In this document: in pieces, positions 1-7,811 of the stretch
Numbering within the stretch: position 1 is the first letter of the stretch
Layout: the number at the start of each line of letters is the position of its first letter
NCBI RefSeq assembly: GCF_010119225.1
Contig: NZ_WNKF01000008.1
Location: forward strand, 1-64,000
Source: Cyclobacterium roseum
GTDB lineage: Bacteria; Bacteroidota; Bacteroidia; Cytophagales; Cyclobacteriaceae
Length of the DNA: 64,000 nucleotides
Reading direction: 5' to 3'
Position numbers and translations under genes: made by a program
The notes under the pieces: generated by a model
What the model saw: only the letters and a program-made list of their open reading frames with translations
The model's database searches: none
What the model was told of the DNA's origin: nothing

Positions 1-111
1 AGGTTCAATCGTTCATCGAACGTTAAACAGTTATCTATGCGACTTCTTGTCGCACTACGGTGGTGTGAGAGCCTAAACCTGAGCCAGTTGGCTCAGGTCG
101 GGCTACTCGAT
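1..111 (+). mobile_element. 3' end of a group IIC-type intron (domains V-VI), cut by window edge
   Basis: Positions 38-50 form a stem (TGCGAC/GTCGCA). They are followed by CTACGGTGGTGTGAGAG, the typical 3' half of domain V in many bacterial group II introns. A domain VI-like hairpin follows at 77-98, with perfect arms ACCTGAGCCA/TGGCTCAGGT, ending in CTACTCGAT at 103-111, a typical group IIC 3' end. The 5' strand of domain V is poorly complementary, so the copy may be degenerate. The intron ends exactly inside the TTAGGGC core of an attC-like site, on the bottom strand, where group IIC-attC introns are known to insert. The rest, including any reverse transcriptase, would lie to the left of the window. 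Confidence 0.5.
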
Positions 112-119
112 TAGGGCAT
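111..119 (-). other. Interrupted attC-like core of the deiminase/HNH cassette
   Basis: On the minus strand ATGCCCTAA follows the deiminase gene and is the exact reverse complement of the first 9 nt of the same cassette (1410-1402). It fits the RYYYAAC-type core of an attC, but the sequence after it is intron-like instead of the rest of an attC. The remainder of this attC should reappear on the far side of the intron, outside the window. Confidence 0.5.
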
Positions 120-127
120 GTTTTTCT

Positions 128-967
128 TCATTTTTTTATGTTCCAAGTCAAGCAGTTTATTATTCCGTTGTGTTTTGCAGGTTCGTTGCTTTTAACTGCA
201 ATTATTTCTTTGTCAGGGAATAATTCCTTTGACTTTTCAATTGCTTTATTGTCTGTCTCTTTTTCAAAAATTGGTAGTACTAAATGATTTTCTAGTTCAA
301 GGTAATTCAGATAAAGTCCTGCGGCATCATCAAAATCTTCATTATCGTACGGATCGAAAGGAAAAGCTGTCCATTTCAATCCTGAATTATGAAGAGCTCC
401 TAAAAAGTCGATGTAATCCTTCTGTTCTTCATTACTGAAGTCATTAATTAAAACTGTGTCTTCACTAATAAATCTCGCCATTCCATCAACGTGTCCAAGC
501 CAATCGCCTTTCTCGACTGGAACGAAAAACATATCATTCACTTCAAGCAAGTTTTTCAGCTGTTCAATGAGCTCAAGTTCAGGTATTTTTTTATTCTCTG
601 TAAATACCTTGGTTGTCATAAGCACTTTGTCATTCCATCTTGAAATATTTCCACCATCTACAATTATGTCCGATTTAATTGTGTTAATACCAATTGAATC
701 ACAAATTGAATCAACGTCTGAAATTGTCCTTGACCATTTTTTGGTTGAAATCAAATAGTCAGGTTTATAGGTGAACCTTACGAACTTATTTTCTGAAACT
801 TGAATTGGCATGTAATCCACAGCCCAAACGTCCTTTGTTTTTGGAAGAACATCAAAGGGGATTTTTGCTTGTTCGAGTTTGGATACAAATTCTTTTGCAA
901 ACTCAGGATATTTGGTTGAAAGAGTGTCCGCTATGAATACAAAATTTGTTTGGCTGTCTCTAATCAT
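128..967 (-). CDS. Agmatine deiminase / peptidylarginine deiminase family protein
   Basis: A 279-aa protein of the guanidino-group-modifying superfamily. Visible family blocks are WAVDYMP (in place of the usual WxRDYGP), VDGGN near residue 102, GHVDGM near 158 and a C-terminal NGIINC that supplies the nucleophilic Cys. The Asp, His and Cys expected for catalysis are therefore present, so an active C-N hydrolase (deiminase) is plausible. The substrate cannot be told: agmatine, peptidyl-arginine or another guanidino compound are all possible. No signal peptide is seen, so it should be cytoplasmic, unlike secreted peptidylarginine deiminases. Its ATG overlaps the stop of the upstream HNH gene as ATGA, so the two are translationally coupled within one AT-rich cassette. 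It is shorter than typical agmatine deiminases (about 350 aa). Confidence 0.8.
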   Translation of the reverse strand: MIRDSQTNFVFIADTLSTKYPEFAKEFVSKLEQAKIPFDVLPKTKDVWAVDYMPIQVSENKFVRFTYKPDYLISTKKWSRTISDVDSICDSIGINTIKSDIIVDGGNISRWNDKVLMTTKVFTENKKIPELELIEQLKNLLEVNDMFFVPVEKGDWLGHVDGMARFISEDTVLINDFSNEEQKDYIDFLGALHNSGLKWTAFPFDPYDNEDFDDAAGLYLNYLELENHLVLPIFEKETDNKAIEKSKELFPDKEIIAVKSNEPAKHNGIINCLTWNIKK

Positions 968-1386
968 TTCCTTTTGTTCAATAAGTTTCTCAAATAGCCA
1001 ACACGGTCACCTTGAAATTCTCGGTAGTCGTCCCCGTGAAATACATCACTTTTGTCATTGTTGCAGAAATAGCAGCACAACACACAATTGTCAAGTGAAT
1101 AATTGTCTTTGGGTTTTAGTCGGTCAATTTCTAACCACATTCCACGACTTTGTCCACGCCCAAGTATGCCGTTTTGAGGAAATCGGTTTGATTTTAAAAT
1201 TCCTGTTACCACAATCTCTTGGCACTCTTCTTCTTGAAGTCCGCAGAAATGACACTTTTTTTCTTTCGAGTAATACCAATTTTTGAATTCTTCAAAGTCA
1301 ACAAAGTCGCTTAGACCTTTTTGCTTTCTTCTTGAAAAGTCAGCTTTAAGTTTGTCTTCTGGTTTTGGCTTGTATTTGAATTCCAC
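964..1386 (-). CDS. HNH endonuclease-like zinc-ribbon protein
   Basis: A 140-aa protein with two CxxC pairs (CHFC near residue 45, CYFC near 105) that would bind a structural zinc. Between them lies an HNH-like core, EIDRLKPKDNYSLDNC, followed by NNDKSD. The first His of the classical motif is replaced by Arg (IDR), as in a known subgroup of HNH proteins, so nuclease activity is likely but not certain. The start is a GTG only 24 nt after the cassette boundary at 1410, leaving no room for an internal promoter; transcription probably comes from upstream cassettes or the recombinase side. It overlaps the deiminase gene by 4 nt. A DNA-cutting or defence role is inference. Confidence 0.7.
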   Translation of the reverse strand: MEFKYKPKPEDKLKADFSRRKQKGLSDFVDFEEFKNWYYSKEKKCHFCGLQEEECQEIVVTGILKSNRFPQNGILGRGQSRGMWLEIDRLKPKDNYSLDNCVLCCYFCNNDKSDVFHGDDYREFQGDRVGYLRNLLNKRK

Positions 1387-1401
1387 GGTATCTTTTTAAA
1401 T

Positions 1402-1538
1402 ATGCCCTAACGGTTTGGCGCTTGGCGCAGTGGCGGATTTCGGAGCACAAAACTGTCAATACACCGCAAAAGTTGATGTGAGGTAGAATGTTCAATTAAC
1501 CACTTCACCCGCCATTGAGCCAAACGCCTGTTACAGGC
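1402..1538 (-). other. attC-like recombination site
   Basis: Read on the minus strand, the site runs from GCCTGTAAC (1538-1530) to CGTTAGGGC (1412-1404). The arms are imperfect inverted repeats: GTTTGGC (1525-1519) pairs with GCCAAAC (1419-1413), and TGGCGG (1514-1509) pairs with CCGCCA (1436-1431), with unpaired bases between the blocks and a variable central part. Length (about 130 nt), two-block stem and terminal GTT core match attC architecture. The crossover would be at G/TT (minus strand, 1411/1410). It separates the 1256-aa gene from the HNH gene. Confidence 0.65.
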
Positions 1539-1554
1539 TGGTGTTCTATTGTCT

Positions 1555-4500
1555 TTATTGCTTAGTATTCTCAAATTTATCACTTGTTATGTCAAAGAGT
1601 TTTACACCTTTTTCTTTTAGTTCAGGAAAGGAAATTATCGGCAAAAGAAGTTCTTCTGCTTTTATGTATGTCATTGGTATAACTTCGGAAGTCAGCATAA
1701 ATGATATTACTTTTGGTTCATTATCAATTTTTAAAAATGCAATTAGTTTGTCTTTGTTAGAGTTTAACCAACTATGTCTTTCAACGTGCTTTTGAATCAT
1801 TCCTTTTTGTCCTTCACGTCCAAGATAATTATCCATTTCCTTTTTCATTTCGTGAATATTTTTCGCCTTGTTCGTGTCCTTACACTCAAGACTGTAAACA
1901 GTATTTGTTTTGGTGTTATGAACTAAAACATCAATGTCACCATAGTTCTTATCTGCAACGAGATGCCCTTTGGTGTCAATTTTAACTTCATAATCTATTA
2001 CTGTTAAGTCAGGATTTGATTTAAGCCAATCTTTTACTTTGTTACGATAGTCTTTTCCTTTTTTCTCACGGAAAGTCCCAAGAAGTTTATTTATTTTTTT
2101 ACCGCCATTGTTTAGCTTTCCTTCAAGCAATAAATAATGTAGTTGTTTTTGTGCAGAAATGGCATTTCTAAAACCCCAAGTTAAAATTGTTTCGTCTTTG
2201 TTGTTTTTATATTTTACGATAAATCTCCTTGCAAAACTAAATTCACGATTATACTTCCAAGGAAAAACTTCGTTGTCAGTAAAGCCGATAGGGGCTTTTA
2301 AATAGTCTTCTCTTTGAGCAATAGAAAATCGCTCAATGCCTGCAATAATTTCCTTTTCGTCAATTAGAGATTTATCTTTTATTTGTTGAATAAATTCAGA
2401 TTCTTTCATTGAACAAGTAGAACTTTGCTTTTCTATACAAATAATAAAGCAAGAATAACAGAACTTGTAAATATTTAAATAGCTAATTCCCCAATCTTCT
2501 AAAAATGCAGAATCAATTTCTTTTATTTCTCTATCTTCTTTTGGTTCATTTTCTTCTTGCGAAGACTCTGCAATTTCAAATCTGTTATCAAAATTTTCGA
2601 TGTAGGTATTAATTTCTTCCTTTGTATTTGCTTCAGCAAAAAGTTTGAGTTTGTCATCAAAGAACTCTCTTGAAATTCCTATTCTACCTGAGTCTAATTT
2701 GCCAACAGTAGGGTTTGCAAGTTTAAAATGAATAGCATCACTTAAAAACCCATAATTTGCTATTTCGTGCATCAAAACTAAAAGCCTGTCAATATCATCA
2801 AGACTAACTTTAACACTTCCTTTTGTTGGCTTGGCTGCAACATATTCTATTAAGCATCTTAGTGCAAGTGAAGTTTTAACTAATTTATTGTCATTTTCTA
2901 GAATATCTTTTAGTTCTCCTTCCAAGTTGCCGAAACAAAGAACTTGAGCAGGAATTAATGTTTTATTCTGTTCTCGTTTCCAAACTAGAGTTTCGTGTAA
3001 TTCCAAAAGAACGTGTAATAAAAATTCAAATTCAAAAATCTTTATTTCTTTGTTCAGTGTTTCTAGTAACAACTCGGTTGATGTATTGAAAAGTTTTTTC
3101 TTGTCTTCTTCGTTGTTAATGTTTTTTGGGATTTCTGTTATTTGCTCAACCAACAATGGAATTTCATCTAACAGTAAATCTACTTCTGTATCGCTGACAT
3201 AAAATGGTTTTACGAGCCACCTATTGTCAATTAAAGGGTCTTTTTGGCTATCAGATAACAAAATCATTTTGGCTTGACCTAAAGGAATGCACTTGTCTAT
3301 AAAAGAATCTATATTTTGTAGTGAAAAATTAATTCCTTCAACCAAATTGAAACCATTTAATATCGCTTTCATCAATTCTCGTTCGCCTAAATTGTTACCA
3401 CCTGTGAAAGTTTTCATTTTAGAAAATGGAATTGAAAACGATAAAATATTTCCGCTTAATGAGAAAGAATAATCAATAATATCATTGCTTTCAACAATGT
3501 CTTTAGTTTGTGTGTCATCAAAAAGTTTGTTTTCAAGAACTATATTAATCTCAAAATAATTTGAAATTGCAGGAGTTAAATATGTAGCAATTTCTGGTTT
3601 AAGTTTATAAAGCCAAAAACCAATAGCTTCTGAAAAAATTCGTACCTGCCCCGTCATTGATTTGTCTTTAACTTGATAATTAACCAACCAAATAGGGAAG
3701 CCAAATGCTTCTAAACAAATAGCGTAATGTCCTAAACTGTTTAGTGGCTTGTATAACGGTGCATAGTCAGCGTATTTAGTTGAAGGAATAAAAATATTGT
3801 GACCTTCAATTTGATTTAGAATTCCGTGATTATTTTTCTCAATTTTAGCATCCTTAATCAAACGACTACCGTCACCTGGAACGACTGTAAGAAAATCAGG
3901 TCTAGCATCATCTCCAAAGTAAAAGCTATTGTTTTTTGATTTGTAGATGGAATAAATATCTAAAGTGTCTGTAAGAGTTGTTTCTGTAGTTTGAGAGAAG
4001 TATTCATAAGATTTGGCAAATTTCCATAAGCTTAAATTTTCCCATTTTTCAGTATAGCAAAGTAAATTGAATTGGTGGATTGAGAAAGCCAAACGGAGCT
4101 CATCTTTTTGAGGCGAACCAAATCCAATGAACATATTACGCCCCATATTTTCATAAGTAATCAACGAAAGAAATTTATGGTCAGATAGTGATAATTCCCC
4201 CTTTAAATGTTTGATTACTTCTGTTATACGTTTATCTAAATCAAAATCATCTACCGAAAAATATTCTTCGTCTTTTTCATTATGTATATAACAAGTATAT
4301 GCAAGTCTGTTTTGGTCAAATTGAAAAATACGTTCATTTGTAATTGTTGGATGACTGTTTACTGGTAATTTGATGTCAGTTAGTTGCCAACCCATTTTAT
4401 TGCAAGCTCCCCATTGCTCGTGCCATAGTTTATTATGATATAATTCTGTCAATCTTAGGTTGCAATTATACTTATTACTTAAACGTATTATAAATTCATT

Positions 4501-5325
4501 GAGAACGCTTACTTGACTTGAAATCAGAACGAAATAATATTTGTCTTCAAAATTTACAATTGGCTTTTTCAACAAAGGATTTTTGTCAGGGTCGTTGTTT
4601 GAAAATCCTGTGTCATTAGGTTGAACAATAAATTCATTTAAAATTCTTGGGTCAATTTTATACTCTTTACAAATTTGATTTATTTCATCTTCACTGAATG
4701 ATGTGTCAATTGAGTTGAAAGAATAATCAAATTTTCGTTCGTCCTGAGTTCCTTCTATATTTCCTAAAATGTCAAATTTCGCAGATAGAATCTTTCCTAG
4801 TTCTAAAATAAGAGTTACACCGCTATAAACGTGATTTTTAAAGCCGTCTGGTAAGTCATTTTTTTGTGTAAAAATTGTTTCGGTTAAGTTTTTAAGAATT
4901 TCAACCGCATATCCTGAGATACCTGAAAAAACAGGGTAATTTCCTCCATAGAAAACAATGTTTTCACTAAAAAGATTTTCGGGAATGTCTTCCATATAAT
5001 TGAAAGCATATTCTTTGTCAAGATGTTGTTTAAACAAGTTTAAATTTCCACTTTGATTGTTATTCAGATTTGTAACAATATTGGTTGTCAATTCTTCTAT
5101 TCGCACATTCTTACCGTGATTATTTGGTTGCATTTGTAGCCCAATAATAAAGTTCAACAACTGGTGCGAATTAGTTGATTTTATAAAATTTACAGTCTTA
5201 TTTTCTTCCTTAGCTACTTTTTTTGGGAAGGAATCAAAAACATTGTTTGAATTAATACAGCACTTTTTATATTTCTTTTCACTTCCACAAGGACAAGGGT
5301 CGTTTCTGCCAATTTTGCTTCTCAT
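1555..5325 (-). CDS. Large SEC-C motif protein with C-terminal PD-(D/E)XK-like nuclease domain
   Basis: A 1256-aa protein with no overall family that I recognise. The N-terminus (residues 8-23) is a SEC-C zinc-binding motif with Cys 11, 13, 22 and 23, the type found at the end of SecA and in many stand-alone nucleic-acid-associated proteins. Near residues 1140-1180 there is a pattern GDIDVLV followed by YSLECKD, which fits the D...ExK core of PD-(D/E)XK nucleases. The central ~1000 residues carry no signal peptide or membrane segment and show no motif I can name. It is the sole gene of a cassette bounded by attC-like sequences, directly downstream of the recombinase. Inferred: an accessory, possibly defence-related nuclease. 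Composition is AT-rich, pointing to transfer. Confidence 0.6.
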   Translation of the reverse strand: MRSKIGRNDPCPCGSEKKYKKCCINSNNVFDSFPKKVAKEENKTVNFIKSTNSHQLLNFIIGLQMQPNNHGKNVRIEELTTNIVTNLNNNQSGNLNLFKQHLDKEYAFNYMEDIPENLFSENIVFYGGNYPVFSGISGYAVEILKNLTETIFTQKNDLPDGFKNHVYSGVTLILELGKILSAKFDILGNIEGTQDERKFDYSFNSIDTSFSEDEINQICKEYKIDPRILNEFIVQPNDTGFSNNDPDKNPLLKKPIVNFEDKYYFVLISSQVSVLNEFIIRLSNKYNCNLRLTELYHNKLWHEQWGACNKMGWQLTDIKLPVNSHPTITNERIFQFDQNRLAYTCYIHNEKDEEYFSVDDFDLDKRITEVIKHLKGELSLSDHKFLSLITYENMGRNMFIGFGSPQKDELRLAFSIHQFNLLCYTEKWENLSLWKFAKSYEYFSQTTETTLTDTLDIYSIYKSKNNSFYFGDDARPDFLTVVPGDGSRLIKDAKIEKNNHGILNQIEGHNIFIPSTKYADYAPLYKPLNSLGHYAICLEAFGFPIWLVNYQVKDKSMTGQVRIFSEAIGFWLYKLKPEIATYLTPAISNYFEINIVLENKLFDDTQTKDIVESNDIIDYSFSLSGNILSFSIPFSKMKTFTGGNNLGERELMKAILNGFNLVEGINFSLQNIDSFIDKCIPLGQAKMILLSDSQKDPLIDNRWLVKPFYVSDTEVDLLLDEIPLLVEQITEIPKNINNEEDKKKLFNTSTELLLETLNKEIKIFEFEFLLHVLLELHETLVWKREQNKTLIPAQVLCFGNLEGELKDILENDNKLVKTSLALRCLIEYVAAKPTKGSVKVSLDDIDRLLVLMHEIANYGFLSDAIHFKLANPTVGKLDSGRIGISREFFDDKLKLFAEANTKEEINTYIENFDNRFEIAESSQEENEPKEDREIKEIDSAFLEDWGISYLNIYKFCYSCFIICIEKQSSTCSMKESEFIQQIKDKSLIDEKEIIAGIERFSIAQREDYLKAPIGFTDNEVFPWKYNREFSFARRFIVKYKNNKDETILTWGFRNAISAQKQLHYLLLEGKLNNGGKKINKLLGTFREKKGKDYRNKVKDWLKSNPDLTVIDYEVKIDTKGHLVADKNYGDIDVLVHNTKTNTVYSLECKDTNKAKNIHEMKKEMDNYLGREGQKGMIQKHVERHSWLNSNKDKLIAFLKIDNEPKVISFMLTSEVIPMTYIKAEELLLPIISFPELKEKGVKLFDITSDKFENTKQ

Positions 5326-5376
5326 TTTTAATTAATTGTTAGAAGTTGTCATTGTAGTAGGGTTTGTTTTACACTT

Positions 5377-5470
5377 GCCTGTAACTTGTATATATACCTG
5401 ACTGATTCAGGGTTATGCAGCCAATCTAGGTTGGATAACCCTGATAAAATCAATTTTCAGTCAGGGTTTA
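5377..5470 (-). other. attI-like region between recombinase and first cassette
   Basis: The stretch between the recombinase stop and the first cassette holds the cassette start GTTACAGGC (minus strand, 5385-5377). It also has a strong inverted repeat, CAGGGTTAT (5408-5416) with ATAACCCTG (5435-5443), plus inner CCAA/TTGG, and a third copy of the word at 5462-5470 (CAGGGTTTA). Clustered direct and inverted recombinase-size repeats beside the junction are what a primary attachment site would look like. No T-run follows the hairpin, so a terminator is less likely. Binding by the recombinase is inference. Confidence 0.45.
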
Positions 5471-5488
5471 ATATTACTGATTATTTCG

Positions 5489-6595
5489 TTAAAGATCATC
5501 AAATGGCGACTTTATTTGTTGCAAGGAGTGCGTACTGACATGGGTGTATTTCTCCGTCGTCTTGCTGCTCTTGTGCCCCAATAGCTCCTGAATGTAACGC
5601 AAATCAGTACCGTTCTCCAACAAATGGGTCGCATACGAATGACGAAGCCAATGGAGCGTTACGGGTTTATTGAGCTTAATCTTACCCAAGGCTTGTTTCA
5701 ATACACTCTCCAAACTTCTGTCACTGTATTTTTCGCCTTTTTCCTGACCTTCAAATAGAAAAACCTCCGGTTTGTATGCTCGGTAATACTGCCTCAGCAA
5801 ATCCACCACCTTCTCCGACAGGGGTACCACCCTGTCTTTCCTTCCCTTGGACTGGCGGATGATCAGTAATCCCCTTCGGGCATCGACATCCTGGATTTTC
5901 AACCCCAATAGCTCGCTCCTTCGCAATCCACAGGCATAGATCAGCGAGAGCATCGCCCTGTGTTTGATGTTTTGGTGCGCTTCCAAAATCCATTTCACCT
6001 CCTCCTTACTCAAAACATTGGGAAGTAGCTTGGGCTTTTTAGGCCGTTTGATAATTTCCGGGTCCAGTTTTTTCTTCACCAAGGTGCCAAAGTAAAGTTT
6101 CAACGCATTGATTACCTGGGATTGGTAGGAAACAGAATACTTCTTTCTGATGATAAAGTCCCGGTTAAACAGTTCCAGATCATCATTGGTAACTGCCGCT
6201 GGTTCTTTATTTTCCATAAACCGGAAAAACAATGTCATGGCTTCTGTATAGGTTTTGACGGTCGAATCGGCATACCTGCGGTTTCGCATCCAATCCCCAA
6301 ACTTGTTTACTTCCAATCGAATGGTGGACGAAAGAACGGGCAAATCGGCAAAGGTATCAGGGATCTTAACCTTCCGAAGGCCGGAATAATCCAACCAAAC
6401 TTTTCCCCGGAAGAACCGCAACAAAGCATCCAATTGATCCTCCCGATAGGGTACCCACCAGGCCTTGTGCTTTCGGGACCACTGACATTCCGGGTAGGTT
6501 TTTACCAGCTCCTTTAAAGCAAAATCATAGGGAAACTCCAGACAGATTACCGGCAATCCCTCAAAAACAGCGTTTTTTAACACAATGGTTTTCAT
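5489..6595 (-). CDS. Tyrosine recombinase (XerC/D-like) with HARP-like N-terminal domain
   Basis: A 368-aa site-specific recombinase. The catalytic set is complete: Arg225 (GLRRSE), Lys250 (SKGRKDR), His315 and Arg318 (HWLRH), His341 (LLGHK) and the nucleophile Tyr350. A SAM-like core-binding domain occupies about 85-175. Residues 1-80 form an extra domain (FPYDFALKELVK, then WSRKHKAWWVPY) resembling the HARP-type DNA-binding module seen in SMARCAL1 and in some Bacteroidota integrases. The insert that distinguishes integron IntI proteins between the Lys strand and the HxxR box is absent. Its base composition is close to that of the core genes, while the cassettes behind it are AT-rich. Inferred role: insertion and excision of the flanking cassettes; a Xer-like or transposon integrase role is the alternative. 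Confidence 0.85.
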   Translation of the reverse strand: MKTIVLKNAVFEGLPVICLEFPYDFALKELVKTYPECQWSRKHKAWWVPYREDQLDALLRFFRGKVWLDYSGLRKVKIPDTFADLPVLSSTIRLEVNKFGDWMRNRRYADSTVKTYTEAMTLFFRFMENKEPAAVTNDDLELFNRDFIIRKKYSVSYQSQVINALKLYFGTLVKKKLDPEIIKRPKKPKLLPNVLSKEEVKWILEAHQNIKHRAMLSLIYACGLRRSELLGLKIQDVDARRGLLIIRQSKGRKDRVVPLSEKVVDLLRQYYRAYKPEVFLFEGQEKGEKYSDRSLESVLKQALGKIKLNKPVTLHWLRHSYATHLLENGTDLRYIQELLGHKSSKTTEKYTHVSTHSLQQIKSPFDDL

Positions 6596-6633
6596 CGGTA
6601 TAAAAAATAGGAGAAAAAGATAGTAATTTTTTT

Positions 6634-7811
6634 ATCAGAAAAAAACAGAATCCCTCTGAAATACCACGCTCGGCTGGTCCTGCGGCAGAATTTGACCCGC
6701 AGGTGAGCACCTTTATCTGCTGGACAGCCCAATTCCAGGAAATCTCCCTAAAACTCATCCAGGAGATCGCCAGGGATGATCACGTTACACTTTTCTACAA
6801 CCAACGGAATCACCATCCCAAGACCTGCAAAAATTATTAGAAGGGCGGAAAATAAATGTAAAGAATGTCAGCCTGGCCCCTTTTGAATTGGAAAAGGACA
6901 ATATTTGGATCAGAGATTATGGACCGATAATCCTGCAGGATGAGGAGGGGCAGCAGGAAATCGTGACGTTTCATTATCCCCACGAAGAAAACCTGGAATA
7001 CAATCTATTCAGCGAGCAGTATGCCACAAAAATGAGGATCCCTTTCATGAGAAGTAGGCTGTATAGCGCCGGAGGTGGTCGGGAGATCAACGGGCGGGGA
7101 ACGATTATTTTAATCGAAGGGCATGAAAAATACATCAATCCGGAGCTTAGCCTGGAAGAGATCGAGAACGAATACAAAAAACGGCTGAATCAAAAAAACG
7201 TTATCTGGCTCAAAAGGGGCATTCCGCAGGACGATTTGTTTGACCATGGACCCGTGATCGACAATATTTATGGCAATGGTGTTCATTGGCATGTGGATGA
7301 ATTCTGCCGATTTGCCGATGCCCAAACTATCCTGTTGGCTCAGGTAGACCCGGCAGACCTATCCCTGGATCCATTCTACCGGGTGGTGCATGAGAGATTG
7401 GAAGAAAGCTATCAAATCCTCAAGGATGCCAGGGATCAGGATGGAAATCCGTTTACAATCATCCGGGTACCGCAGGCCCCCTTCATTTTTGATCAGGGAC
7501 AATACCAGGGCCAGCCAATTTATTATACACCTGTTACCAGCTATTTGAACTTTGTATTAACCAATAATTTAGTGGTGATACCCGCCTATTACAATTCGGG
7601 TGATCCTGATTTTATCCGGCAAAAAGATGATCAGGCCAGAAAAGCTTTTCAGGAAGTTTTTAAAAGCAGAAGAGTGGTGATGATCCATGCTACCGAACTT
7701 AATTACAGTGGTGGTGGGTTGCACTGTATTACCATGCATCAACCCAAGATAAAAAAACGATCCCGGCTCCGGCTTAAAATGGATAATGGACTCAAACGAT
7801 CTAAAGGATGA
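6634..7811 (+). pseudogene. Agmatine deiminase (frameshifted, no start codon)
   Basis: The reading frame from 6888 to the stop encodes most of an agmatine deiminase family protein: WIRDYGP, GGGREINGRG, HVDEF and the catalytic Cys in GGLHC are all present. The N-terminal part is also there, but in another frame: codons from about 6634 to 6800 encode PAAEFDPQVSTFICW through DDHVTLFYNQ, the expected family start. The frames meet near 6790-6815 and differ by one lost base (or two gained). No ATG, GTG or TTG opens the upstream part; an in-frame stop lies at 6601. So the gene is broken at two points, unless the sequence has an error. Intact, it would hydrolyse agmatine to N-carbamoylputrescine in polyamine synthesis. 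It diverges from the recombinase gene. Confidence 0.8.

Larger units (their letters stand above)
1..6595 (-). mobile_element. Integron-like gene-cassette array with tyrosine recombinase
   Basis: Seen: a tyrosine recombinase (5489-6595) is followed on the same strand by two gene units. The unit with the 1256-aa gene opens with GTTACAGGC (minus strand, 5385-5377), and the reverse complement GCCTGTAAC follows its gene (minus strand, 1538-1530). The HNH/deiminase unit opens with TTAGGGCAT (minus strand, 1410-1402), and ATGCCCTAA follows its last gene (119-111). Known: in integrons the first bases of a cassette pair with the first bases of its own attC, because the attC is rebuilt in the circular cassette. 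The cassettes are visibly more AT-rich than the recombinase gene. Inferred: this is an integron-like platform with the recombinase reading in the same direction as the cassettes, as in the reverse integrons known from spirochaetes. The right boundary is unknown; the left one runs off the window. Confidence 0.6.

Noticed and set aside
5489..6595. Calling the recombinase a classical integron integrase (intI)
   Set aside because: The IntI-specific insert between the catalytic Lys strand and the HxxR box is absent, and the N-terminus has an extra domain; it is kept as a XerC/D-like tyrosine recombinase.
6888..7811. Treating the TTG at 6888 as the true start of an intact deiminase
   Set aside because: The missing N-terminal family sequence is encoded just upstream in another frame, so the short frame is the remnant of a longer broken gene.
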